DNA from: Porticoccaceae bacterium
Lineage (GTDB): Bacteria > Pseudomonadota > Gammaproteobacteria > Pseudomonadales > Porticoccaceae
Assembly: GCA_026005035.1 (NCBI GenBank)
Contig: BPKH01000003.1
Coordinates: 124,001 to 188,000 of the forward strand
DNA length: 64,000 nucleotides
Reading direction: 5' to 3'
Each line of letters starts with the position of its first letter. Position 1 is the first letter of the stretch. The notes beneath the pieces are model-generated. The model made no database searches. It had not been told where the DNA came from and saw only the letters and a program-made list of their open reading frames with translations. This document shows, piece after piece, positions 31,393 to 41,987 of the stretch. Both the position numbers and the translations under genes were made by a program.

Positions 31393-32802
31393 ATGCTGCC
31401 CATCGTCGCCCTGGTGGGCCGACCCAACGTCGGCAAATCCACCCTGTTCAACCGCCTCACCCGCTCTCGGGCGGCGCTCGTCGCCGACTACCCCGGCTTG
31501 ACCCGCGACCGCCTCTACGGCGAGGCCGAATGGCGGGGGCGGCGCTTTGCGGTGGTGGACACCGGCGGCCTCGCCGGAGAAGAGGAGGGCCTCGAGGGGG
31601 CGATGGCCGGCCAGGCCTGGCTCGCCGTGCGGGAGGCGCAGCTGGTGCTTTTTCTGGTGGACGCCCGGGCGGGGCTCACCGCCGCCGACCAGGCCATCGC
31701 CGAGCGGCTGCGGGCGCAGGGCAAGCCCTTTCTGCTGGTGGTCAACAAGGTGGACGGCCTGGATCCGGACCAGGCGGCGGCGGAGTTCCACGCCCTCGGC
31801 TGCGCCGCGGTGCTGCCGGTGTCGGCGGCCCACGGGCGGGGGGTCCAGCGGCTTTTGGACGCGCTGCGCGGGCACCTGCCCGCAGAGGCGCCGCAGCCCA
31901 CCGAGCCGCAGGAGGACGGCGCACCGGCACCCATCCGGGTGGCGGTGGTGGGCCGGCCCAACGTGGGCAAGTCCACCCTGGTCAACCGCCTGCTCGGCGA
32001 GGAGCGGGTGGTGGTCTACGATCTGCCCGGCACCACCCGCGACAGCATCTACGTGGACTTCGAGCGCCACGGCCGCCGCTACACCCTCATCGACACCGCC
32101 GGGGTGCGCCGCCGCCGCGCCGTGCGCGAGGCGGTGGAGAAGTTTTCCATCGTCAAGACCCTGCAGGCCATCGACGAGGCCCACGTGGTGCTCCTGCTGG
32201 TCGACGCCCGCGAGGGAATCGTAGACCAGGATCTGCACCTGCTCGGCTACGTGCTCGACGCCGGCCGGGCGTTGGTAGTGGCGGTGAACAAATGGGACGG
32301 CCTCGACCCCGACCACAAAACGGCGGTGCGCGCCGCCCTCGAGCGGCGGCTGCGCTTTGCCGATTTCGCCGAGGTGCGCTTCATCTCCGCCCTCCACGGG
32401 ACCGGGGTGGGGGATCTCTTCGCGGCGGTGGAGCGGGCCTACGCCGCCGCCACCGCCGAAATCCCCACCCATCGGCTGAGCCGCATCCTGGCCGAGGCGG
32501 TGGCCGACCACCCCCCGCCGGCGGTGCGCGGGCGGCGGATCAAGCTGCGCTACGCCCACCTGGGCGGGCGCAATCCGCCGGTGGTGGTGATCCACGGCAA
32601 CCAGACCGAGGCGGTGCCCGCCCACTACACCCGCTACCTGGAAAAGCGCTTCCGCGAGGCCCTGGGCCTCGTCGGCACCCCCTTGAGGATCGAGTATCGC
32701 ACCGCGGAGAACCCTTTCGCCGGCCGGCGCAACGAGCTGACGCCGCGCCAGATCGCCAAGCGGCGCCGGCTGCTGCGCCACGTCAAAAGGAGCGGCCGCT
32801 GA
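31393..32802 (+). CDS. der: ribosome assembly GTPase Der (EngA)
   Basis: 469 residues with two tandem G domains. The first has GRPNVGKST near residue 10 and the second GRPNVGKST near residue 186. Switch and G4 motifs include DTGGL, NKVD, DTAGV and NKWD. The C-terminal KH-like domain runs from about 360 and ends in the basic tail [18 protein letters not shown]. Der acts in 50S subunit assembly and is essential in most bacteria. The usual partner bamB does not precede it here. Confidence 0.97.
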   Translation: MLPIVALVGRPNVGKSTLFNRLTRSRAALVADYPGLTRDRLYGEAEWRGRRFAVVDTGGLAGEEEGLEGAMAGQAWLAVREAQLVLFLVDARAGLTAADQAIAERLRAQGKPFLLVVNKVDGLDPDQAAAEFHALGCAAVLPVSAAHGRGVQRLLDALRGHLPAEAPQPTEPQEDGAPAPIRVAVVGRPNVGKSTLVNRLLGEERVVVYDLPGTTRDSIYVDFERHGRRYTLIDTAGVRRRRAVREAVEKFSIVKTLQAIDEAHVVLLLVDAREGIVDQDLHLLGYVLDAGRALVVAVNKWDGLDPDHKTAVRAALERRLRFADFAEVRFISALHGTGVGDLFAAVERAYAAATAEIPTHRLSRILAEAVADHPPPAVRGRRIKLRYAHLGGRNPPVVVIHGNQTEAVPAHYTRYLEKRFREALGLVGTPLRIEYRTAENPFAGRRNELTPRQIAKRRRLLRHVKRSGR

Positions 32803-32830
32803 ATCGCACCGAAAACGAGGAGGAACGGAA

Positions 32831-33538
32831 ATGCCCAAGGCGCACGCCCTCGGTTTGCTGTTGCTCTCGGCCCTGGCGCTTCCCGCCCAGGCCGCGAAGG
32901 ATTGGCGCGGCGAGGGCGACCTGGCGTACAGCCAGGTTTCCGGCAACAGCGACGCCGAATCGCTGCTCGCCGCCTTGGAGCTCGAGCTGGCGCGGGGCCG
33001 CTTCGAGCACCGCGCGCGGCTGGAGGCGGTGCGCGCCAGCGAGGATGGCAGCCGCACCGCGGAATCCTACGCCCTCAAGGAGCGCAGCCGCTACCCGTTG
33101 GACGAGCACCGCTACGGATTCGCCGGGACGCGCCTGGAGCGCAACCGTTTCAGTGGCTACGAACACCAGGCGACGGTGCGCGCCGGCTTCGGCTGGATCC
33201 CCCTGGCCGGCGGCGCCACCCGCTTGGAGTTGGAAGCGGGCCCGGGCTGGCGGACGAGCGAGGAGCAGGGCACCGGCGACCGCCTCCACGAAGTGCTGGC
33301 CATCGCCAGCGCGGCGCTGCGCCACCAGTGGAGTGAGACCACCACCTTCGAGGTGCAGATGGACGTGGAGTCCGGGCGCGACAACACCTATCTCGAGGGG
33401 GTGGCGGGCCTCGCCGTGCGCGTGGACGGCAACCTGTCGCTGAAGGTGACCTACACCGCCAAGCACAACACCGACGTGCCGCCCGACACGGTGCGCACCG
33501 ACACCCTCCTGGCGGTGGGGCTCAACTACGCCTTCTGA
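32831..33538 (+). CDS. DUF481 family outer-membrane protein
   Basis: 235 residues with a signal peptide (ALGLLLLSALALPAQAA) and a predicted small beta-barrel of alternating aromatic and polar residues. It ends in LNYAF, the C-terminal phenylalanine signal for barrel assembly. GEGDLAYSQVSGNSDAESL is the DUF481 N-terminal hallmark. The family resembles E. coli YdiY; its function is not known. ATG at 32831 follows GAGGAGGAACGG, 28 bases after der. Its end overlaps xseA by 13 bases. Confidence 0.88.
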   Translation: MPKAHALGLLLLSALALPAQAAKDWRGEGDLAYSQVSGNSDAESLLAALELELARGRFEHRARLEAVRASEDGSRTAESYALKERSRYPLDEHRYGFAGTRLERNRFSGYEHQATVRAGFGWIPLAGGATRLELEAGPGWRTSEEQGTGDRLHEVLAIASAALRHQWSETTTFEVQMDVESGRDNTYLEGVAGLAVRVDGNLSLKVTYTAKHNTDVPPDTVRTDTLLAVGLNYAF

Positions 33539-34893
33539 TCCTCGTTATCGGCGGCCGGCCGCCGCGCGGTGACCCGGCAGCCGAGGGCGCCGTCGGCGAG
33601 GCGCACCTCCAGGGGGTCCCCCACCGCCACCTGGGCCACCGAGCGCACCACCCGGCCGCGGCCGTCCAAGGCGATGGCGTAGCCGCGCTGGAGCGTCTCC
33701 AGGGGGCTCACCGCTCGCAGGGTGGCGGCGAGGTGGGCCAGGCGAGCGCGCCGCTCGGCCAAGAGACCCTCCGCGGCCTGGTGGAGGCGCCGCTCGAGTC
33801 CCGCGAGGCGGGTCCGCAACAGCGGCAGGCGGCGCTCCGGGTGGGCGGCGGCGAGGCGCCCGGCGAGGAGGGCGAGGCGGTGGCCGCGCTCGGCCAGCGC
33901 CCGCTCCAGGGCGCGGCGCAGACGCACCTCCAGGTGGTCCAGATGTTGCGCCCGCTGGGCGATCAGGTCGGCGGGATGGCGCAGCCGCCGGTTCAGGTGG
34001 GCGAGGTGCTGGCGAGCCCGTTCCAGGTGGCGCAAGACGCCCCGGGTCAGCAGCCGGCGGAAGTGCTCGAGGCGTCCCGCCAGGGCGGCGCCGTCCGGCG
34101 ACACCAGTTCGGCGGCCGCGGAGGGGGTGGGGGCCCGCAGGTCGGCCACCAGGTCGGCGATGGTGACGTCGGTCTCGTGGCCCACGGCGCTCACCACCGG
34201 CAGGCGGCTTTGGAAGATCGCCCGCGCCACCACCTCTTCGTTGAAGGGCCAGAGGTCCTCCAGGGAGCCCCCACCCCGTGCCAAAAGGATCAACTCGCAG
34301 CGTCCGTCCCGATTGGCCCGCGCCAGGGCAGCGGCGATCTCGGCGGCGGCCTCGGCGCCCTGGACCCGCACCGGGTAGACCACCACCTCGATCCAGGGAC
34401 TGCGCCGGGCGAGGATCTGGAGCACGTCGCGGATCGCCGCGCCGCTGGGCGAGGTGATCAAGCCGATGGCGCGCGGCCAGGAGGGGAGGGGGACCTTGTG
34501 GGCGGCGTCGAACAACCCCTCCGCCCGCAGTTTTTCCTTGAGGGCCTCGAAGCGCTGCTGCAGCAGGCCGGCGCCCGCCGCCTCCAGGTGCTCCACCACC
34601 AGCTGGTAGTCGCCGCGCGCCTCGTACAAACCGACGCGGCCGCGCACCAACACTTGATCGCCGTCGCGGGGGCGGGTGCGCAGAAGCTGGTTGCGGTTGC
34701 GGAACATGGCGCAGCGCACCTGGGCCGCGGCGTCCTTGAGGGTGAAATACCAGTGGCCGGAAGAGGGGCAGCTGAAATTGGAGACCTCGCCGCGCACCCA
34801 CACCAGGTTGAGGTGGGTTTCCAACAGTAGCCGGGCGCGGCGGTTGAGCTCGCTGACGGTGAGGACGTCGCGGCGGGCGAGGGGCTCTTGCAT
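33526..34893 (-). CDS. xseA: exodeoxyribonuclease VII large subunit
   Basis: 455 residues. ATG at 34893 gives the standard start (RRDVLTVSELNRRARLLLE). The OB fold contains VRGEVSNFSCPSSGHWYFTLKD. The catalytic domain has GLITSPSGAAIRDVL, ARGGGSLEDLWPFNEE and SAVGHETDVTIADLVAD. A long helical region with heptads follows (about 290-400), then the C-terminal PLETLQRGYAI. With XseB it degrades single-stranded DNA to oligonucleotides. The predicted -10 lies only six bases upstream of the start codon, so the mRNA may be leaderless. Confidence 0.96.
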   Translation of the reverse strand: MQEPLARRDVLTVSELNRRARLLLETHLNLVWVRGEVSNFSCPSSGHWYFTLKDAAAQVRCAMFRNRNQLLRTRPRDGDQVLVRGRVGLYEARGDYQLVVEHLEAAGAGLLQQRFEALKEKLRAEGLFDAAHKVPLPSWPRAIGLITSPSGAAIRDVLQILARRSPWIEVVVYPVRVQGAEAAAEIAAALARANRDGRCELILLARGGGSLEDLWPFNEEVVARAIFQSRLPVVSAVGHETDVTIADLVADLRAPTPSAAAELVSPDGAALAGRLEHFRRLLTRGVLRHLERARQHLAHLNRRLRHPADLIAQRAQHLDHLEVRLRRALERALAERGHRLALLAGRLAAAHPERRLPLLRTRLAGLERRLHQAAEGLLAERRARLAHLAATLRAVSPLETLQRGYAIALDGRGRVVRSVAQVAVGDPLEVRLADGALGCRVTARRPAADNEDQKA

Positions 34894-34899
34894 CGCTCG

Positions 34900-34905
34900 A
34901 TTGTA
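34900..34905 (-). promoter_or_regulatory. xseA: -10 element of xseA, start-codon proximal
   Basis: On the minus strand TACAAT is separated from the ATG by six bases only (CGAGCG), placing the probable transcription start at or next to the A of ATG. No ribosome site exists upstream of the ATG, in agreement with a leaderless transcript. Confidence 0.45.
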
Positions 34906-34928
34906 GCCGTTTCGCCGAAGGAGAGCCG

Positions 34929-34934
34929 TATAAT
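34929..34934 (+). promoter_or_regulatory. -10 element of the emrAB-like operon
   Basis: A perfect TATAAT followed by GGCGCC, 63 bases before the ATG at 34998. It lies back to back with the xseA -10 (34900-34905), so the two promoters must overlap in their -35 regions. Confidence 0.5.
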
Positions 34935-34997
34935 GGCGCCGCGCCGGCAGGGAAGGCCCTCGGCGGCGCGGCCGACACTTTCCCCAGGGAGACCGCC

Positions 34998-36122
34998 ATG
35001 GCAACCGAGCCAGCCGCCGGCGCCCCCCCATTCGCCAACGGCAAGCGCCGGGCCCTGCTGATCCGCTTCGCCGCGCTGCTCCTTGCCGCCGCGCTGGCCT
35101 TCGCCCTCTACTACGCCTTTTTCGTCTTCGGCTTCGTGCGCACCGACAACGCCTATGTCGGCGCCGACGTGGTGGTGGTGACGCCGCGCATCGCCGGCGC
35201 CGTGCGGGAAGTGCGGGTGTCGGATACCGACCGGGTCGCCCGGGGCCAGGTGCTGGTGGTGCTGGACGACGCCGACGCGCGCGCCGAACTGGACGCGGCG
35301 CGCGCCCAGCTGGCCGCCGCCCGGCAGCGCTACCGGCAGGCGGAGGCCGAGGGCAAGCGGTTGGCGGCGGCCTTGGCGGCCGCGGCGGCCGAGCGCCAGC
35401 AGGCCGAGGCCGCGGTCGCAGCCGCCGCGGCGGAGGTGGAGCGGGCGCGCTACCTCTACGAACGGCGCCGCCGGTTGGCCGAACAGGGCGCCGTGGCGGA
35501 GGAGGAGCTGGTGCGCGCCCGGGCCGACTTCGCGGTGGCCGAAGCGGCCCTGGAGGAGGCCCGTCGCCGCCTGGCGGCGGCGGGCGCCGCCCGCGAGGCG
35601 GCCGCCGCGGCCCTGGCCGCCAACGAGGTGATCACCGGGGTGGGCGACGTGGAGCGGGATCCGGCGGTGCGCGCCGCCCGCGCCCGCCTCGCCGCCGCCC
35701 GCCTCGCCCTCGCGCGCACGGTGATCCGCGCTCCCGTTGCCGGCGTGGTGGTGCAGCGCACCGTTCAGGTGGGCCAGCAGGTGGCGGCGGGCGCACCCCT
35801 GATGCGGATCGCCCCCCTCCACGCGGCCTGGGTGGACGCCAACTTCCGCGAAACCCAATTGGCGCGCATCGCCCCCGGCCAGCGGGCGCGGCTGATCTCC
35901 GATCTGTACGGGGACGAGGTGGTCTACCGCGGTCGGGTGGTGGGAATCGGCGGTGCCTCGGGGGCGGTCACCGCCCTGATCCCGCCGCAGAACGCCACCG
36001 GCAACTGGGTCAAGGTGGTGCAGCGGATCCCGGTGCGGATCGCTCTCGAGCCCAAGGCGCTGCGCGCCCATCCGCTGCCGGTGGGCGCCTCCATGTGGGT
36101 GGAGGTGGACACCCGTGACTGA
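34998..36122 (+). CDS. emrA: HlyD/EmrA-type periplasmic adaptor of a multidrug efflux system
   Basis: 374 residues. A single membrane anchor (LIRFAALLLAAALAFALYYAFF) follows a short cytoplasmic N-terminus. Next come a biotinyl-lipoyl half (VRTDNAYVGADVVVVTPRIAG), a long Ala/Glu/Arg-rich coiled-coil hairpin (about 95-215), the second lipoyl half (TVIRAPVAGVVVQRTVQVGQ) and a beta barrel. It connects the inner-membrane pump EmrB to an outer-membrane TolC-like channel. The 3' end overlaps the pump gene by eight bases. Confidence 0.92.
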   Translation: MATEPAAGAPPFANGKRRALLIRFAALLLAAALAFALYYAFFVFGFVRTDNAYVGADVVVVTPRIAGAVREVRVSDTDRVARGQVLVVLDDADARAELDAARAQLAAARQRYRQAEAEGKRLAAALAAAAAERQQAEAAVAAAAAEVERARYLYERRRRLAEQGAVAEEELVRARADFAVAEAALEEARRRLAAAGAAREAAAAALAANEVITGVGDVERDPAVRAARARLAAARLALARTVIRAPVAGVVVQRTVQVGQQVAAGAPLMRIAPLHAAWVDANFRETQLARIAPGQRARLISDLYGDEVVYRGRVVGIGGASGAVTALIPPQNATGNWVKVVQRIPVRIALEPKALRAHPLPVGASMWVEVDTRD

Positions 36123-37638
36123 GGCCGCACGGCCCCTTGCCGGCGTGGCCCTGTTCGCGGCGGCGGTGGGGCTCGCCCTGAGCAACTTCATCGTCCTGCT
36201 CGATCTGACCATCGCCAACGTCTCGGTGCCCCACATCGCCGGGGGGCTTGCGGTCTCCGCGAGCCAAGGAACCTGGGTGATCACCTCTTACGCGGTGGTG
36301 GAGGCGATCACCGTTCCCCTCACCGGCTGGCTTGCCGCGCGCTACGGCACGGTGCGCTGGTTGGTGATCTGCCTGTGGGGCTTCGGCGCCGCCTCCTTCC
36401 TGTGCGGCGTTGCCCCCTCTCTGGATTGGCTCATCGGGGCGCGGATCCTCCAGGGCTTTTTCGGCGGTCCGCTCATCCCCCTCACCCAGGCCCTCCTGGT
36501 GCGCATCTTCCCCCGGGAGCGGCTGCCCACCGCCATGGGGGTCTGGGCGGTGACCAGCATCGTCGCCCCCATCCTGGGGCCGATTCTGGGCGGGTGGATC
36601 AGCGATTGGCTGAGCTGGCGCTGGATCTTTTTCATCAATTTGCCGGTGATCGCCCTGTGTCTGGTGCCGCTCCTCACCCTGATGCCGCCCTTCGAGACCG
36701 AGCGCCGCCGGGATCCCATCGACCGGGTGGGGCTCGCCCTGTTGGTGATCTCCGTGGGTGCTTTGCAAATCCTGCTCGACACCGGCCGCGAGCACGAGTG
36801 GTTCGCCTCGACGCGGATCGTCCTCTTGGCGCTGGTGGCGGGCATCGGCTTTGCCGCCTTTCTCATCTGGGAGTGGTACGAGCCCCACCCGGTGGTGGAC
36901 CTGCGCCTGCTGCGCGACCGGACATTGGCGGTGAGCTCCACGGTGGTCGCCCTGGGCTTCGGCGCTTTCTTCGGTTCGGTGGTCCTGGTGCCCCTGTGGC
37001 TGCAGCAGTTCGTCGGCTACACCGCCGAGGATGCGGGGCTGGTGATGAGCTTTCAGGGGATGCTCGCCCTGGTCGCCGCCCCCTTCGCCGCCGCCGCCAT
37101 GCACCGCTTCGACGTGCGCTGGACGGTGGGCCTCGGCCTGTGCTGGATCGCCGCCACCACCGTGCTGCGGCTGCGCTGGACGAGCGAGGCCGACTTCTGG
37201 ACCTTCGCCCTGCCGCAGCTGTTGCAGGGGGCAGGGATGCCGTTTTTCATGATGGGGCTCACGGCGCTGTCGGTGACCACCGTCCGGCCCGATCAGGTGG
37301 CGGCGGCGGCCGGCATCTTCAACTTCCTGCGCACCCTGGCCGCCGCGGTGGGCACGGCCGCGGCCACCACCCTCTGGTACGACGGCGCCAAGGTGATGCG
37401 CGGCGAGCTTGCTCCTTTGCTGAACGCCGTGCCCGAGCAGGTAGGAGTGCTGGAGCGGCTCGGCCTGCCGCCCCTGTCCGCCCTGGCACTGGTGGAGCAG
37501 CTCGTGGAGCGGGAGGCCCACACCCTGGCCTTCCTGGAGGTGATCGCCCTCACCGTGGGCGTCTTCCTGGTGGCCGCGGCCCTGATGGCACTCATTCCCC
37601 GGCCGCCGCGGGGCCTTGCCCCCATGGCCGGCCACTGA
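36115..37638 (+). CDS. emrB: DHA2-family MFS multidrug transporter, EmrB-like
   Basis: 507 residues from a GTG at 36115. Fourteen membrane helices are apparent. The MFS motif A region is GWLAARYGTVRW, helix 1 carries LDLTIANVSVPHIAGGL as in the DHA2 group, and motif C is in GPILGGWISDWLSWRWIFFINLP. Proton-driven export of hydrophobic drugs and uncouplers across the inner membrane is expected, with EmrA reaching towards the outer membrane. No TolC homologue or MarR-type regulator gene is adjacent. Confidence 0.93.
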   Translation: MTEAARPLAGVALFAAAVGLALSNFIVLLDLTIANVSVPHIAGGLAVSASQGTWVITSYAVVEAITVPLTGWLAARYGTVRWLVICLWGFGAASFLCGVAPSLDWLIGARILQGFFGGPLIPLTQALLVRIFPRERLPTAMGVWAVTSIVAPILGPILGGWISDWLSWRWIFFINLPVIALCLVPLLTLMPPFETERRRDPIDRVGLALLVISVGALQILLDTGREHEWFASTRIVLLALVAGIGFAAFLIWEWYEPHPVVDLRLLRDRTLAVSSTVVALGFGAFFGSVVLVPLWLQQFVGYTAEDAGLVMSFQGMLALVAAPFAAAAMHRFDVRWTVGLGLCWIAATTVLRLRWTSEADFWTFALPQLLQGAGMPFFMMGLTALSVTTVRPDQVAAAAGIFNFLRTLAAAVGTAAATTLWYDGAKVMRGELAPLLNAVPEQVGVLERLGLPPLSALALVEQLVEREAHTLAFLEVIALTVGVFLVAAALMALIPRPPRGLAPMAGH

Positions 37639-37673
37639 CGGTGCGCCCGGCCCTGCGGGCAAGCGAGAGGGGT

Positions 37674-39184
<1,511 letters not shown>

Positions 39185-39188
39185 CGCC

Positions 39189-40772
39189 ATGGCCGCCGAC
39201 ATCCACCGCCAGAGGATCCTGATCCTCGATTTTGGCTCCCAGTACACCCAGTTGATCGCCCGCCGGGTGCGGGAGGTGGGGGTCTACTCCGAGATCCTGC
39301 CCTGGGACGCGCCGGAGGTAGAGCTCGCCGCCTTCGCGCCCGCGGGGGTGATCCTATCCGGGGGTCCGGAGTCGGTCACTGCCGGTCCCGACGCACCCCG
39401 GGTGCCGGAGATGGTCTTCCGTCTGGGCGTGCCCGTGCTCGGCATCTGCTACGGCATGCAGGCCATGGCGGTCCATTTCGGCGGGCGCGTCCACGCCGCC
39501 CGGGAGCGGGAGTTCGGCCACGCCCAGGTGCGGTTGCTGGCCGACGATCCGCTCTTCCACGACATCCGCGACCACGTCGACCCGGTCACCGGCGACGCCC
39601 TCCTGGACGTCTGGATGAGCCACGGCGATCGGGTGGAGGCGCTGCCGCCCGGGTTCGTCCGCCTGGCCGCCACCGACACCTGTCCCATCGCCGCCTTTCG
39701 CCACCGGGAGCACCCCTTCTACGGCCTGCAGTTCCATCCCGAGGTCACCCACACCGTCCAGGGGATGCGGATCTTCGAGCACTTCGTGCGGGAGCTGTGC
39801 CGCTGCGAGGCGCTCTGGACCCCCGCCAACATCATCGAGGACGCCATCGCGCGGGTGCGCGCCCAGGTGGGCGAAGACGGCGTGGTGTTGGGCCTCTCGG
39901 GCGGTGTGGATTCCTCGGTGGTGGCGGCACTGCTGCACCGCGCCATCGGCGACCGCTTGACCTGCGTCTTCGTGGACAACGGCCTGTTGCGCAAGGGGGA
40001 GGCGGACCAGGTGATGGCCATGTTCGCCCGCAACATGGGGGTGCGGGTGGTGCGGGTGGACGCCGAGGCGCGCTTCCTCGCCCGGCTCGCGGGGGTGGTC
40101 GACCCCGAGGCCAAGCGCAAGATCATCGGCGCCACCTTCGTCGAGGTGTTCGACGAACAGGCGGCCCGGCTCGCCGGCGTGCGCTGGCTCGCCCAGGGCA
40201 CCATCTATCCCGACGTGATCGAATCGGCGGCGGCGGCCACCGGCAAGGCCCAGGTGATCAAGTCCCACCACAACGTGGGCGGCCTGCCGGAGCGGATGAA
40301 CTTGGGATTGGTGGAACCCTTGCGGGAGCTGTTCAAGGACGAGGTGCGCAAGATCGGCCTGGAACTGGGCTTGCCCTACGACATGGTCTACCGACACCCC
40401 TTCCCGGGCCCGGGCCTCGCCGTGCGCATCCTCGGCGAGGTGCGCAAGGAGTACGCCGACCTCCTCCGAGAGGTGGACGCCATCTTCATCGAGGAACTGC
40501 ACCGAGCGGAGCTCTACCACCAGGTGAGCCAAGCCTTCGCGGTCTTCTTGCCGGTGCGCTCGGTGGGGGTGGCAGGCGACGCCCGGCGCTACGAGCACGT
40601 GGTGGCCCTGCGGGCGGTGGAGACGGTGGATTTCATGACCGCGCGCTTCGCACGCCTGCCGGCGGATTTCCTCGAGCGGGTCGCCAACCGGATCATGAAC
40701 GAAGTGGCCGGCGTCGCCCGGGTGGTCTACGACGTCTCCGGCAAGCCGCCCGCCACCATCGAGTGGGAGTGA
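39189..40772 (+). CDS. guaA: GMP synthase (glutamine-hydrolysing)
   Basis: 527 residues. A class I amidotransferase domain (about 10-205) has the nucleophile in [12 protein letters not shown] and the His-Glu pair in QFHPEVTHT. The PP-loop ATP pyrophosphatase domain carries [15 protein letters not shown], and the C-terminal dimerisation domain ends [10 protein letters not shown]. It aminates XMP to GMP. It forms a guaBA operon. The 3' end overlaps the convergent lipoprotein gene by 46 bases. Confidence 0.97.
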   Translation: MAADIHRQRILILDFGSQYTQLIARRVREVGVYSEILPWDAPEVELAAFAPAGVILSGGPESVTAGPDAPRVPEMVFRLGVPVLGICYGMQAMAVHFGGRVHAAREREFGHAQVRLLADDPLFHDIRDHVDPVTGDALLDVWMSHGDRVEALPPGFVRLAATDTCPIAAFRHREHPFYGLQFHPEVTHTVQGMRIFEHFVRELCRCEALWTPANIIEDAIARVRAQVGEDGVVLGLSGGVDSSVVAALLHRAIGDRLTCVFVDNGLLRKGEADQVMAMFARNMGVRVVRVDAEARFLARLAGVVDPEAKRKIIGATFVEVFDEQAARLAGVRWLAQGTIYPDVIESAAAATGKAQVIKSHHNVGGLPERMNLGLVEPLRELFKDEVRKIGLELGLPYDMVYRHPFPGPGLAVRILGEVRKEYADLLREVDAIFIEELHRAELYHQVSQAFAVFLPVRSVGVAGDARRYEHVVALRAVETVDFMTARFARLPADFLERVANRIMNEVAGVARVVYDVSGKPPATIEWE

Positions 40773-41431
40773 GGCGGCGGCGCGAAGCGCAGGGTGAAGT
40801 GAATCTCCACCTCGTCCGCGACCCGCAGCAAGCCCCCCAGGGCGGTGAAGGGGGCGAGTTCGAAGGCCGACAGGCGCAGAATCGCCCGCCCCGCGGCGGT
40901 CAGTTCATCTCCTTCCTCCCGGATGCGGGGCGCGATGCGCAGCCGCGCCTCCCGCCCCGCCAGGCGGATGTGCAGTTCCACCGCCTCTCCGGCGGGGCGC
41001 CCTTCCACTTCCACCCACGGATGGGCGGCGGCGTTCAGCCAGCGCAGCAGGTTCGCCTGGGTGGCGTCGGCGTCGGCGCGGCTTACGGTGCGGGTCACGC
41101 CGAAGCGCGCGCGCAGGCGCGGCTCGTCCACCGCCGCCGCGGCGAGGGGGAAGCGCAGGCGCACCCAGCGGTCCGCCGGCTCCTCGGGCCAATGCAGACA
41201 GCCTTCGAGCCGGCCGGCGGCCACCACGTGGTCGTGGCCCAACTCGGCCAGGGGACCCGCCCGCCGGACCAGCGCAATGAGCTCCGAAGCGGTGGGGTCG
41301 AGGGTTCGCATCTCCGGTCCGGACGGACAGGGGAGGGCCTCCTGGAGGGGCGCCGGCGGGGCGCGATGGGGCGGCGCGCAGCCGGCCAACAGGGCGAGGA
41401 GCAGGAGCTGGAACAGGACGCTACGGCGCAC
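40727..41431 (-). CDS. YceI-like domain lipoprotein
   Basis: 234 residues from a GTG at 41431 (a TTG at 41437 is an alternative). A lipoprotein signal ends in the lipobox LLAGC, so Cys18 is the probable lipid anchor. The remainder resembles a divergent YceI/lipocalin-like barrel: [13 protein letters not shown], then [15 protein letters not shown], then [12 protein letters not shown] and a closing HFTLRF. YceI proteins bind isoprenoid or other hydrophobic ligands in the periplasm. It overlaps the end of the upstream yceI gene, so the b561-YceI-lipoprotein genes form one operon. The C-terminal 14 residues beyond HFTLRFA lie inside guaA antisense. Confidence 0.7.
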   Translation of the reverse strand: MRRSVLFQLLLLALLAGCAPPHRAPPAPLQEALPCPSGPEMRTLDPTASELIALVRRAGPLAELGHDHVVAAGRLEGCLHWPEEPADRWVRLRFPLAAAAVDEPRLRARFGVTRTVSRADADATQANLLRWLNAAAHPWVEVEGRPAGEAVELHIRLAGREARLRIAPRIREEGDELTAAGRAILRLSAFELAPFTALGGLLRVADEVEIHFTLRFAPPPHSHSMVAGGLPETS

Positions 41432-41987
41432 GAGCAAACACCGCCCGGTAGCGCACCACCACCTCCCGGGCGATGAGATCGCCCCCGGCCCATTCCCCGC
41501 TGCCGATGCCGAAGGCGGTGCGGTCGATGCGCGCGGTGCCCGCCAGGACGGCGCCCTCGCCGGAGGCGCGCCAGGTGAAGGGCAAGAGGAGCGGCCGCTC
41601 GACGCCCTTCAAGCGCAGCCGACCCCGGGCTTGGTAGTGCCCGGGCGCCAGGCGGCGGATCTCCGCGGATCGGAACTCGGCCAGCGGAAAGCGCGCCGCG
41701 TCGAACCACTCCGCGCTCTTGGCACCCTCTTCCAATTCTGCGGAGTCGAGGAAGAGGCTGGCAATGTGCACCCGGACGAAGAGGCGGCCCCCCGCCGGAT
41801 CTCCCTGCGGACCGGTGCGCAACTCGCCTTCGAAGCGGCGGAAGCTGCCCGGCAGAGGCTCCCCCTGGTAGCGGGCGACGAAACTCAGCTCGCTGCGCTC
41901 GGCGTCGATGACCCAGTGCTCGGCCCCCGCGGCGGCAGCGCCGGCGAGCGCCAGGGCGGTCAGGAGCGCCGCCGCCCGGCACCGCCA
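41421..41987 (-). CDS. YceI family periplasmic protein (start uncertain)
   Basis: The YceI barrel is clear: HWVIDAERSELSFVARYQGEPLPGSF, GGRLFVRVHIASLFLDSAE, EWFDAARFPLAEFRS and VLAGTARIDRTAFGIG. A hydrophobic signal-peptide-like stretch (AAALLTALALAGAAAAGA) precedes it, but no ATG, GTG or TTG lies in frame near its beginning. A CTG at 41963 overlaps the cytochrome stop as CTGA and could serve as a start, though that would leave out the basic residues before the stretch. A single extra base in the preceding G-rich run is another explanation. The given 5' end is therefore approximate. The family binds amphiphilic or quinone-like molecules in the periplasm and is usually paired with cytochrome b561, as here. 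Confidence 0.72.
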   Translation of the reverse strand, partial: WRCRAAALLTALALAGAAAAGAEHWVIDAERSELSFVARYQGEPLPGSFRRFEGELRTGPQGDPAGGRLFVRVHIASLFLDSAELEEGAKSAEWFDAARFPLAEFRSAEIRRLAPGHYQARGRLRLKGVERPLLLPFTWRASGEGAVLAGTARIDRTAFGIGSGEWAGGDLIAREVVVRYRAVFARAP

